Below, one piece after another: positions 44,034 to 52,428 of a DNA stretch of 64,000 nt. Source of the stretch: Flavobacteriia bacterium (lineage in GTDB: Bacteria > Bacteroidota > Bacteroidia > Flavobacteriales_D > Crocinitomicaceae); contig JAPLEV010000048.1 in assembly GCA_026391005.1 (NCBI GenBank), forward strand, positions 30,377-94,376. Direction: 5' to 3'. Position numbers and translations under genes: made by a program. How positions within the stretch are numbered: position 1 is the stretch's first letter; every line of letters starts with the position of its first letter. The notes beneath the pieces were generated by a model that saw nothing but the letters and a program-made list of their open reading frames with translations, was not told the DNA's origin and searched no databases.

Positions 44034-45206
44034 TCACTGTTTCTTCAAAAGACTTAATTTTCCGGATTTTCGAGCGGTGAAGTCTAATGCCTTTTCAATC
44101 CTCTCGAATTTATCGGATTCCTTATTCAATTCATACGCTGATTTTAAAAAAATTAACATTGGCAGGTAATTAGAACTCAAATTATTACTCTCGGATGAAC
44201 TAAATGTATTGATGTTTTCTTTTAATAAAATTTGATTCCACAATTGCGCATTCCGTTCAACATCATTAGACTCAAAATGTGAACCAAAATTACGGTATTC
44301 AAAAACTAAACCAATCGGAAATAAGGACTCTTTCAGGGGTAATAAATATTCTTTCGGTAATGTCATCGATAGAGCAATCCTCTTATCGCTATTCAGATCG
44401 CAAAAAGCCGTCAAATAATTGACATTAATTATATTATCTAAAGGTAAAAGAAAACCTTTTTCAGTAACTAATTTTCGGTAGGATTCACTCTGCATTAGGT
44501 CCAATGAAATGGTTGTGAGTTCTGGATGAAAATTTTCAGCATATTGCTGAAAAGCAACTCCATAAGAATCAAAGAATCCATGGGTAACTAAAACTTGGTT
44601 GTCTATGCTCGAAAGAATCAAATCTTCGGCATAAGAAATTGATTCCTCTGACAACAATTTATTGCCTTTAAGTTTTTCCACATACGTTTTTGTAGCGATG
44701 GCATCGCCCTTTACCATTGCATTCCCTATACTTTGGGATAATACATCTGGATTTGTTGGGTCTAATTTTTCTGCTTTTTTTAATTCACTTTCACGCTCGA
44801 TGTTATAATTACCTGCCATGTAATAGAATAAATAATAGTTAAATGAATTTGGGTCTTCATCTTTTAATAAGCGCACATCCTCATCCATTTTTTCTTGTAA
44901 AGGGGCATCGGCCGACCTTGAGGTTGCTTGACTTGATGCAAATTTCTTTTTTTGTATAAATTTATCCGAGGCGGAAGGCGCTACTTTATAGTCTGACTCC
45001 GAGTCCGAAATCTCCTCCCTTTTTCTCAATTTATTATTTTTAATCTTAATTTCCTGTAAGGTTTCCACTTGAACAGAATCTGCTAATGATGGAGAACTAA
45101 TAGAAATAAAATTTATGTTTTGCTGGGGAATCTGATTCTCTTCCTTAACCTGAGAAAACAGTGGCACAAAGTAAAGTAAAGTGAAAAATAAAATAAATAG
45201 CTTCAT
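44034..45206 (-). CDS. Secreted protein of unknown function in sigma-factor operon
   Basis: The 390-residue protein has a signal peptide (MKLFILFFTLLYFVPLFSQ), then a charged, Ser-rich, probably disordered stretch (20-110) and a helical domain (about 115-390). The helical part includes a TPR-like repeat (RESELKKAEKLDPTNPDVLSQ). It contains no lipobox and no enzymatic motif I recognise. It is first in a three-gene unit, one base before an ECF sigma gene, so it may be the envelope sensor or the client of that regulator. Confidence 0.65.
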   Translation of the reverse strand: MKLFILFFTLLYFVPLFSQVKEENQIPQQNINFISISSPSLADSVQVETLQEIKIKNNKLRKREEISDSESDYKVAPSASDKFIQKKKFASSQATSRSADAPLQEKMDEDVRLLKDEDPNSFNYYLFYYMAGNYNIERESELKKAEKLDPTNPDVLSQSIGNAMVKGDAIATKTYVEKLKGNKLLSEESISYAEDLILSSIDNQVLVTHGFFDSYGVAFQQYAENFHPELTTISLDLMQSESYRKLVTEKGFLLPLDNIINVNYLTAFCDLNSDKRIALSMTLPKEYLLPLKESLFPIGLVFEYRNFGSHFESNDVERNAQLWNQILLKENINTFSSSESNNLSSNYLPMLIFLKSAYELNKESDKFERIEKALDFTARKSGKLSLLKKQ

Positions 45207-45312
45207 GAGTGGTATTTTTTTTTCCTTACACCTATGTTGTCGATTGGTTCAAATAAAACAAACTAATTGTAAGAATAAAAAGTACAATGTTTATTAAAAC
45301 ATCAATAATACG

Positions 45313-45320
45313 TAGATTTG
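45313..45320 (+). promoter_or_regulatory. -7 element of the beta-helix lipoprotein gene
   Basis: TAGATTTG matches TAnnTTTG and ends 14 bases before the ATG at 45335. The -33 region has only a partial TTTA. Confidence 0.5.
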
Positions 45321-45334
45321 CTCGTTGAACGCCT

Positions 45335-46720
45335 ATGAAAAAAAAAATAATTCTTCTTATTTTTTTGAACTGCACACTTGGAATACTATTCCTAACAACA
45401 AGTTGTGGTAAAAACAGCTCTTTTTCAAAAAAGAACCTAAGTTTTTCAGTAGATACCCTAGTATTTGATACCGTATTTACAACCATTGGCTCTACTACCC
45501 AACAATTTAAAATTTATAACAATGAGAATAAAAGCGTAATAATAGAAGAAATTGAATTGATGGGCGGCTCTAACTCATTTTTTAGAATGAATATTGACGG
45601 AATAGCACTTGACATGATCAAAGATACCAAGCTCTTAGGAAGAGATAGTCTTTTTGCTTTTGTAGAAGTAACCCTAAATACAAATGGTCAAACTTTACCA
45701 TTAATTATTGAAGATTCTATTCGATTTCGAACAAATGGTGTTGATCAATATATAAAACTAGCTGTTTGGGGGCAAGATGCTTACTTTCATTACAAAGATC
45801 TGAATGAAGGTATTTGGCCAAATGATAAGCCGCATGTCATATATGGCTATGCTGCTGTTGACTCCTCAAAGACGCTAACCATTCACGCAGGGACGCAAAT
45901 CCACTTGCATAAGAACGCCTTGTTATATGTCTACAAATCAAGCTTACATGTTGAAGGTAATTTAGGCAATGAAGTTGTTTTCAAGGGCGATCGACTAGAA
46001 GAATTGTATCAAGACGTCGAAGGACAGTATTATGGTATTTACTTCCACGAAGCAAAGGAATCAACTATTGATTATGCAATTATAAAAAATGGGACTAGCG
46101 GAATCCATGTTTACTCTAACGATGCTTCCAATCCAAATTATACACTAACGGTCACCAATACTAAGATATTTAATCATTCAAGATACGGCATCTTCATTTA
46201 TTCTGGAGGAAAAGTCAAGGCCGAAAATTGCATAATTTCTAAATGTGGCACGCATGCCCTCATCGTATTGGAAGGGGGGGATTTTAATTTTAATCATTGT
46301 AATTTACTAGGTTATGGCAATTCTCAAGCTCCTGCTGTAGGGATTAGTAATTTTTACAACGATTACTTTAATGGAACAACCAACGTTGGATCCATTGATG
46401 AAGGCAAATTCTATAATTGTGTTATTACGGGAAATTTAAGCAGTGAATTTGCCATCGATACCATCCAAATGAACGGAGTAAACTTAAGTTTTGACATAAA
46501 AAATTGTTTGATTCGCTCTGAAATTAATTACACAGATCCCTTCTACCAAAATATATTATGGAATGACAATCCATTATTTGAAGATACTGCCCAAGGAGAT
46601 TTTTTATTTACGACTAATTCCACACTAAACGCAAATGGAATAGTGACAACCGTCACAAATGATATTTATGGATCACCGAGAAATAATCCCCCAGATATTG
46701 GTGCGGTAGAATTAAATTAA
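45335..46720 (+). CDS. Lipoprotein with right-handed beta-helix
   Basis: The 461-residue protein has a lipoprotein signal (MKKKIILLIFLNCTLGILFLTTSC, lipidated C24). An Ig-like N-terminal domain (about 35-145, FDTVFTTIGSTTQQFKIYNN) is followed by parallel beta-helix coils (about 190-400) such as ESTIDYAIIKNGTSGIHVYS and GKVKAENCIISKCGTHALIV. The C-terminal DIYGSPRNNPPDIGAVEL motif closes many such helices. It probably binds or modifies polysaccharide at the cell surface, but no catalytic residues are evident. Confidence 0.82.
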   Translation: MKKKIILLIFLNCTLGILFLTTSCGKNSSFSKKNLSFSVDTLVFDTVFTTIGSTTQQFKIYNNENKSVIIEEIELMGGSNSFFRMNIDGIALDMIKDTKLLGRDSLFAFVEVTLNTNGQTLPLIIEDSIRFRTNGVDQYIKLAVWGQDAYFHYKDLNEGIWPNDKPHVIYGYAAVDSSKTLTIHAGTQIHLHKNALLYVYKSSLHVEGNLGNEVVFKGDRLEELYQDVEGQYYGIYFHEAKESTIDYAIIKNGTSGIHVYSNDASNPNYTLTVTNTKIFNHSRYGIFIYSGGKVKAENCIISKCGTHALIVLEGGDFNFNHCNLLGYGNSQAPAVGISNFYNDYFNGTTNVGSIDEGKFYNCVITGNLSSEFAIDTIQMNGVNLSFDIKNCLIRSEINYTDPFYQNILWNDNPLFEDTAQGDFLFTTNSTLNANGIVTTVTNDIYGSPRNNPPDIGAVELN

Positions 46721-46724
46721 AAAA

Positions 46725-46746
46725 AAAAGCGCTAAAAAGCGCTTTT
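46725..46746. terminator. Bidirectional terminator between lipoprotein gene and mdh
   Basis: AAAAGCGCT (46725-46733) pairs with AGCGCTTTT (46738-46746). An A tract precedes it, giving T tails in both directions between two convergent genes. Confidence 0.88.
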
Positions 46747-46766
46747 AATATAATTCTTGATAGCTA

Positions 46767-47705
46767 TTATGCATTAGCATTCATAGCATCTAATACATCC
46801 ATTACACTTTTAACAGCTTCAACCGATTCAGCTAATAGAACTTTTTCTTCTTGGTTCAAATCCAATTCAATAATTTTCTCGATGCCATTTTTGCCCAATA
46901 TAACTGGCACACCTAAATAAATATTACTGAAGCCATATTCACCTTGTAACCATGCACAAACAGGGAATATTCTTCGTTGATCACGAACAATCGCCTCTAC
47001 CATTTGAGCGGCAGCTGCGCCTGGAGCATACCATGCTGAAGTGCCAAGTAATTTAACGATTTCTCCACCACCAAACTTAGTTCGCTCAATGATCTCATTT
47101 AATTTTTCTTCTTCAATTAACTCAGTTACTGGAATACCTGCCACCGTTGTATATCTAGGAAGAGGAACCATTGTATCGCCATGTCCTCCCATCAACACTG
47201 CTTGAATATCTTTTGGAGAAACGTTTAATTCAGTAGCTAAGAAAGCTCTGTAACGAGCCGTATCTAACACACCCGCCATTCCGAAAACTTTGTTTGGGTC
47301 TATTTTTGCATTTAAATATGCGCAATAAGTCATTACATCTAAAGGATTAGACACAACAATTATGATCGCATTTGGCGAATGAAGTACAATATTTTCAGTC
47401 ACTGTTTTAACAATACCTGCATTTGTTGCGATTAAATCATCTCTTGACATACCAGGCTTACGAGGCAATCCAGAAGTAATAACTACAACATCGGAATCCT
47501 TTGTTTTAGAATAATCATTGGTCGAACCAATTACCCTTGAATCATATTGATTAATGGGTGACGTTTGCCAAATATCTAAGGCTTTTCCCTCAGCAAATCC
47601 CTCTTTGATATCCAACAATACAATTTCATTGGCAATTTCCCTATAAGCTAATACATCTGCGCACGTAGCACCAACATTACCAGCTCCAACAACAGTTACT
47701 TTCAT
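46767..47705 (-). CDS. mdh: Malate dehydrogenase
   Basis: MDH (312 residues) interconverts malate and oxaloacetate with NAD. It has the Rossmann loop VTVVGAGNVGATCAD, the NAD-selecting acidic residue in IVLLDIKEG, the mobile-loop arginines in GLPRKPGMSRDDL, VVSNPLDVMTYCA and the catalytic histidine in MGGHGDTMVPL. It is the LDH-like MDH type common in Bacteroidota. RKPGMSR rather than the Gln-containing loop of lactate dehydrogenase supports malate specificity. It is monocistronic. Confidence 0.95.
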   Translation of the reverse strand: MKVTVVGAGNVGATCADVLAYREIANEIVLLDIKEGFAEGKALDIWQTSPINQYDSRVIGSTNDYSKTKDSDVVVITSGLPRKPGMSRDDLIATNAGIVKTVTENIVLHSPNAIIIVVSNPLDVMTYCAYLNAKIDPNKVFGMAGVLDTARYRAFLATELNVSPKDIQAVLMGGHGDTMVPLPRYTTVAGIPVTELIEEEKLNEIIERTKFGGGEIVKLLGTSAWYAPGAAAAQMVEAIVRDQRRIFPVCAWLQGEYGFSNIYLGVPVILGKNGIEKIIELDLNQEEKVLLAESVEAVKSVMDVLDAMNANA

Positions 47706-47844
47706 TTGAAAAATTTAGTTTTTAATTTTATGAATACGAAATTAATATATTTGACGATAAATTATTAAATTTAATCATCTTTTTAATGGGTAAATTAATT
47801 TTAGGCAACCCATTTCAAGCCCTTACGTTTTAAAGTCAAACAAA

Positions 47845-48417
47845 TTGGAGAACATTGATCAAATAAAACTAATTGTAGAAGGTTGCCTTCGAAAAGACCG
47901 CAGGTCTCAAGAGGCCTTTTTCAAGATGTTTTATGGAAAGATGATGTCTGTTTGTCTTCGTTACATTAGTGATAGAGACAGCGCTCAGGAAGTTCTTCAA
48001 GATGGTTTTATAAAGGTCTTTGACAAATTGGAACATTTTGATTTCCGCGGTTCGATTGACGGATGGCTGAGGCGCATTATATCTAATACTGCGATAGATG
48101 CCATTCGAAAAGCAAAACGGAATCCTTTTTTAACCGACAACGACAATGATTTTAAACAGTTAGCTGAAAATGAATTAGAAAAGAAAGATAATCTTATCTA
48201 CATGGAACTAAAAGCAAAAGTTGCTATGGACGAGATTCAAAAATTATCACCAGCTTACCGAACTGTTTTTAATTTATATGTTTTTGAGGAATATTCACAT
48301 AAAGAAATAAGTGAAATTCTAGGAATAAGCGAAGGAACATCAAAATCCAATTTATCCAAGGCAAAAGTTAATTTACAAAACAGATTAAGTATTAAATTTT
48401 CAAAAATTGAAGAATGA
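47845..48417 (+). CDS. ECF-type RNA polymerase sigma factor
   Basis: The 190-residue protein has region 2 (QEAFFKMFYGKMMSVCLRYISDRDSAQEVLQDGFIKVFDKL, GWLRRIISNTAIDAIRK) and region 4 (YRTVFNLYVFEEYSHKEISEILGISEGTSKSNLSKAK). No ATG precedes the conserved part, so TTG at 47845 is the likely start. The stop overlaps the next gene by four bases (ATGA). Together with that membrane protein it forms a sigma/anti-sigma pair independent of the one at 43 kb. Confidence 0.88.
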   Translation: MENIDQIKLIVEGCLRKDRRSQEAFFKMFYGKMMSVCLRYISDRDSAQEVLQDGFIKVFDKLEHFDFRGSIDGWLRRIISNTAIDAIRKAKRNPFLTDNDNDFKQLAENELEKKDNLIYMELKAKVAMDEIQKLSPAYRTVFNLYVFEEYSHKEISEILGISEGTSKSNLSKAKVNLQNRLSIKFSKIEE

Positions 48418-49667
48418 CAAATAAAAATATAGAAGAACTTTTCAAACAGTCACTTGAAGGGCACGAATTGCCCTACGATGCGTCTGCATGGAATGCCTTG
48501 AACAATAAATTAAACAAGTCTAACGCTAGTGGTTATTTTAAACTATGGCCTTGGGTTCTTGGTTCAGTGCTATTAATTACTGTTTCATCCATCCTATTTT
48601 GGAACACTGATAAAAAATCAACCATAACAAATGAAAGTGACAAAACGAACACTTCCAAAAACAAAACGAATACAGAAAAAAATCCTTCTCAAACCATCAA
48701 TTTAGCTGATCAGAAGCAAAAGCAGCCATTGAAGGACGTTCTGCCAAATGTGGTTCAAGAGGAACTGCAGAATAGTAGCGAAGACAACAAAAATAATGAA
48801 GAAAAAAATACCTTGGAAGATAGTCAATCTGAAGATCGTTCCGTTGAAAATGCACAAGAATCAACAAAAAATCAAGATCTTGTTATTAACGAAATTCCGA
48901 AAATAGTCTGTCCAGCTTTAACGTTTAACTGTATTGGGGAACAGCAAGATATTTCGAATTTAAATGGGGTAGATATAATTCTTATTAGTCCAAGTAATAG
49001 ACAAATAATTATACCTGCAAATAGTCATAAATTGATAACGGCATCTGAAAAAGGATACTACAGAATAGGCACACTCTCATCAGAAGAGCTGTTCACTGAA
49101 TTAAGTAAACAACTTGTTAATGAAATACCTGCGCTAGATCTAAGCATCGAAGAATTGAATTATTTAAATGGACTTCCTACACTACCCATCAATGTTAGGT
49201 CGTCTGAAACTAACTACACTGTTTATTTAAACAATAAATTCATGCAACAAACAAATGTTCAGATGGCAGAGCTTTATTTATTTGAAAATGGCTCAAATCA
49301 GATTATGATTTCTGCATGTAATGAATTTAAATGTACGTCTACTGTTTACAAAACTATAAGCACTGACCAAGATTATAATTTATTGGCGGTGAATGCCTTT
49401 GATCCTTTTTCAAGCGATAACAGAAAAAGTACTTTCATGCCTTATGCACTTACTTTAAGAAAGTCACCTTTCAAACTAGTTATCATTGATCCTTCTGATG
49501 GTGGAATTGTGTTTGAATCTAGCGATGCAAGCAATGCCTGGGATGGTTATGACAAACGTAACGGCAAAATGGTTCCACCAAATAAAGCATATGCTTGGAA
49601 AGTAAACATTGCTAATCCTGAACAAAAGGAAAAACGGGACTATAAAGGTACAATCGTACGCTTGTAA
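48414..49667 (+). CDS. Putative anti-sigma factor with CHU_C-like periplasmic domain
   Basis: The 417-residue protein has a short cytoplasmic N-terminus (LPYDASAWNALNNKLNK, the pattern of Bacteroidota anti-sigma factors), one membrane helix (about 43-63), a charged spacer (65-165), a middle region (165-325) and a C-terminal domain (about 328-417). That last part, NAFDPFSSDNRKSTFMPYAL then VFESSDASNAWDGYDKRNG and AYAWKV, resembles the CHU_C gliding-motility/type B T9SS C-terminal domain. It is coupled to the upstream sigma gene. How it senses signals is not known. Confidence 0.75.
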   Translation: MTNKNIEELFKQSLEGHELPYDASAWNALNNKLNKSNASGYFKLWPWVLGSVLLITVSSILFWNTDKKSTITNESDKTNTSKNKTNTEKNPSQTINLADQKQKQPLKDVLPNVVQEELQNSSEDNKNNEEKNTLEDSQSEDRSVENAQESTKNQDLVINEIPKIVCPALTFNCIGEQQDISNLNGVDIILISPSNRQIIIPANSHKLITASEKGYYRIGTLSSEELFTELSKQLVNEIPALDLSIEELNYLNGLPTLPINVRSSETNYTVYLNNKFMQQTNVQMAELYLFENGSNQIMISACNEFKCTSTVYKTISTDQDYNLLAVNAFDPFSSDNRKSTFMPYALTLRKSPFKLVIIDPSDGGIVFESSDASNAWDGYDKRNGKMVPPNKAYAWKVNIANPEQKEKRDYKGTIVRL

Positions 49668-49690
49668 GAATCATTAATAAGTTTCATAAG

Positions 49691-49723
49691 TAAGGATTAT
49701 TTTCACGGATAATCCTTATTTTT
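49691..49723 (+). terminator. Intrinsic terminator of the sigma/anti-sigma operon
   Basis: TAAGGATTAT (49691-49700) pairs perfectly with ATAATCCTTA (49709-49718) around an eight-base loop, followed by TTTTT. Confidence 0.85.
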
Positions 49724-49724
49724 G
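49717..49724 (+). promoter_or_regulatory. -7 element upstream of the short ORF and mutL
   Basis: TATTTTTG matches TAnnTTTG, overlaps the tail of the preceding terminator, and ends 12 bases before the ATG of the 35-codon ORF. No -33 element is clear. Confidence 0.42.
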
Positions 49725-49736
49725 TTTACTATTCTT

Positions 49737-49844
49737 ATGGAGCTAATCATTCAATACAGAAACAATACTTTTATTATATCTCCTGTTGGATTAATAACTA
49801 TTAGTTCGGATTTACTAATCGGAATAAAATCAACTAATTCATGA
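49737..49844 (+). CDS. Short ORF (35 codons) overlapping the mutL start
   Basis: My own reading gives ATG at 49737 through TGA at 49842-49844, encoding MELIIQYRNNTFIISPVGLI then TISSDLLIGIKSTNS. The stop overlaps the mutL start as ATGA, the arrangement used for translational coupling in this window. It lies directly behind a possible promoter. It could be a real small protein, a leader peptide for mutL, or chance. No homologue is known to me. Confidence 0.35.
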   Translation: MELIIQYRNNTFIISPVGLITISSDLLIGIKSTNS

Positions 49845-51658
49845 GTATAATCCGATTGCTTCCCGAACACATTGCGAATCAAATTGCCGCTGGAGAAGTA
49901 GTGCAACGACCTTCCTCTGTCGTTAAGGAATTGATGGAGAATGCCATTGATGCACATTCCAATTCCATCAAAGTAGTAATTAAAGATGCGGGAAGAACCC
50001 TAATTCAAATCATTGATGATGGAGCCGGCATGAATTGTCAAGATAGCACCTTATGTTTCGATCGCCATGCAACGAGTAAAATAGCACATGTAGATGATTT
50101 ATTTAAACTAAAAACAAAAGGATTCCGTGGCGAGGCCCTTGCATCAATAGCTGCAATTGCACAAGTGGTTTTGAAAACCAAGAAGAAAGAGGATGAAATT
50201 GGTCATTTAGTGGAAATTGAATCCAGTAAAATCACAAAATCATGTGAAATCGTTTGTAGTAATGGAAGTAATTTCGAGATTAAAAATCTATTTTTTAATG
50301 TCCCTGCTCGCCGCAACTTTTTGAAATCAGATTATGTGGAATTTGGGCATATTAAAGAGGAATTCATACGCATAGCCATAGCTCACCCCGAGTGTCATTT
50401 TATTCTGGTTCACAATAATGAAGAAATTTATCAACTTTCTCCTGGAGTCTTGCGGAAAAGGATTGTTGATCTTTTTGGAAAAACAACAAATGAAAAATTA
50501 GTTCCTATCGAAGAGGATAGCGATATCATTAAAATAAGAGGATTTATTGGGAAACCTGAAGCCGCTAGAAAGTCGAGAGGAGAGCAGTATTTTTTTGTTA
50601 ACAATCGCTACTTCAAGGACAATTATTTTAATCACGCCATTTCAAAATGTTTTGAAGGATTAATTCCAGAGAAATCATACCCATCCTATTTTATTTTTTT
50701 GGAGCTTGACCCTCAAAAAATAGATGTTAATATTCATCCAACTAAAACTGAGGTAAAGTTTGAAGAAGATCGATTTATATATGCTATCCTTCTAAGTGCA
50801 ACAAAACAAGCTTTAGGAAAATATAACATTAGCCCTACGCTAGATTTTGAGATGGATATTAGTTTTGATATCCCCACATCATACAGAAAAAATGAAATAA
50901 TTGAACCAAAAATAAACATAAACCCAGCATTTAATCCTTTTCATAAACACACTAAATCTGATACTCAGCAGGGTAACTCGACAGGAATACAAAACCAAGG
51001 TTTTGGAAAAGTAGTAGCACAAGAAAAAGATTGGGAGAATTTTTACACCATCAATCAATCAGAAGAAGTCGTTCAGCAAAATATGGATTTTAACGACGAA
51101 TATAGCCATATTCCGCATTATTTAATTCGTGGAAAATACCTACTAACTAATTGCAAATCGGGTGTATTAGTGATTCACATTAGACGCGCAATGGAGCGGA
51201 TACAATATGAAAAGTTATTAAGTGATTTTGTGAAGGCGCCAATTAATGCTCAAATATTGCTTTTTCCGATAATAGTGCAGCTTGCTAACGAGGAGGTAAT
51301 TGTTTGGCAGGAGAACAAAACATTATTAGAACAACTTGGTTTTATTGGTGAGCTCACAAATAATGAATTGAATATATCAGCAGCACCAACCATTTTAAAA
51401 GAAAAAGAAATAAGCAATTGCATCAACGAAGCGATCCATTTACTAAAGGTTAAAAAAATTGATAAAAGCGATATCGCTCATCAAGTTGTTTCAGTTATTG
51501 CAAGGTCTAGCTCTTATAATGCAGTGGTACAAATACAAGAACAGGCGGTTGAATTAGTCAATGCCTTATTTCAATTACCGGAGCATACTTATACGGTTAG
51601 TGGAAAGCCCATATTAAAAACAATTACTTTAGAAGAAATCGGATTAAAATTTAAATAA
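49841..51658 (+). CDS. mutL: DNA mismatch repair protein MutL
   Basis: MutL (605 residues) couples mismatch recognition by MutS to strand processing. The GHKL ATPase domain is complete: KELMENAIDAHSN, DDGAGM, ATSKI, KTKGFRGEALASI and, near residue 300, NIHPTKTEVKF. The C-terminal dimerisation domain is present. The segment that in endonuclease-type MutL reads DQHAxxE is here VIHIRRAMERIQYE, so the metal-binding Asp and His are absent. The gene overlaps the rhomboid gene by one base (TAATG). Confidence 0.95.
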   Translation: MSIIRLLPEHIANQIAAGEVVQRPSSVVKELMENAIDAHSNSIKVVIKDAGRTLIQIIDDGAGMNCQDSTLCFDRHATSKIAHVDDLFKLKTKGFRGEALASIAAIAQVVLKTKKKEDEIGHLVEIESSKITKSCEIVCSNGSNFEIKNLFFNVPARRNFLKSDYVEFGHIKEEFIRIAIAHPECHFILVHNNEEIYQLSPGVLRKRIVDLFGKTTNEKLVPIEEDSDIIKIRGFIGKPEAARKSRGEQYFFVNNRYFKDNYFNHAISKCFEGLIPEKSYPSYFIFLELDPQKIDVNIHPTKTEVKFEEDRFIYAILLSATKQALGKYNISPTLDFEMDISFDIPTSYRKNEIIEPKININPAFNPFHKHTKSDTQQGNSTGIQNQGFGKVVAQEKDWENFYTINQSEEVVQQNMDFNDEYSHIPHYLIRGKYLLTNCKSGVLVIHIRRAMERIQYEKLLSDFVKAPINAQILLFPIIVQLANEEVIVWQENKTLLEQLGFIGELTNNELNISAAPTILKEKEISNCINEAIHLLKVKKIDKSDIAHQVVSVIARSSSYNAVVQIQEQAVELVNALFQLPEHTYTVSGKPILKTITLEEIGLKFK

Positions 51659-52425
51659 TGTTTGCCAATTTACCCCAAGTCACCAAAAACATTTTGATAC
51701 TCAACATCATGTTTTTTGTTGCTACTTTAATTCTAGAAAGCCAAGGGATCGACCTAATATCTCAACTTGGAACCCATTACGTGAATTCTCCTCGCTTTGA
51801 GCCATTTCAGGTGGTCACGCATTTCTTTATGCATGCCGGTTTTTTTCACATATTGATGAACATGTGGCTATTCCTAATGTTAGGAGCATACCTCGAAAAC
51901 TTATGGGGTGCAAAGCGGTTTTTCATTTTCTACCTTGCCTGTGCATTTGGTTCATTTGCGCTTCATAATGCCATTGGTGTTTATCAAATCCATGAATTAA
52001 GAGCCCAACTCACTGCTTCGAATTTTCCGATGAACGAGATTGACTCCATCATAAAAAGTACTGATCGAAAGGCCTTAATTGATATTTTAGAAGAATACAT
52101 GAAAATGAATAAATTAGGAATTACAAACGAATTTAATTCCTACTTTAGCTTATGTATAACCCCAATGGTTGGTGCTTCTGGAGCCATCTTTGGCGTGTTA
52201 TCCGCATTCGCGATCTTATTTCCTAATACTGAATTTCGACTATATTTTGCGATACCAATAAAAGCGAAATATTTTGTAGGGGCCTATTTATTATTGGAAA
52301 TCTACCAAGCATTTGAAAATAAAGCAGGTGATTCTACAGCTCATCTAGCACACATTGGCGGCGCCATTGTTGGTGCAATTCTCGTGCTCATATGGCGTAA
52401 AACTGATCGTTCAAACTTCTACTAA
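51658..52425 (+). CDS. Rhomboid family intramembrane serine protease
   Basis: The 255-residue protein has six hydrophobic segments. The catalytic serine lies in MVGASGAIFGVLSA, the histidine in STAHLAHIGGAIVG, and the helix-2 HAGFFHILMNMWLF pattern is typical of active rhomboids. A charged insert (LRAQLTASNFPMNEIDSIIK to EYMKMNKLGI, about 115-160) separates helices before the catalytic serine. It cleaves unknown transmembrane substrates. It is coupled to mutL upstream and lies 3 bases before a second rhomboid. Confidence 0.93.
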   Translation: MFANLPQVTKNILILNIMFFVATLILESQGIDLISQLGTHYVNSPRFEPFQVVTHFFMHAGFFHILMNMWLFLMLGAYLENLWGAKRFFIFYLACAFGSFALHNAIGVYQIHELRAQLTASNFPMNEIDSIIKSTDRKALIDILEEYMKMNKLGITNEFNSYFSLCITPMVGASGAIFGVLSAFAILFPNTEFRLYFAIPIKAKYFVGAYLLLEIYQAFENKAGDSTAHLAHIGGAIVGAILVLIWRKTDRSNFY

Positions 52426-52428
52426 AAT

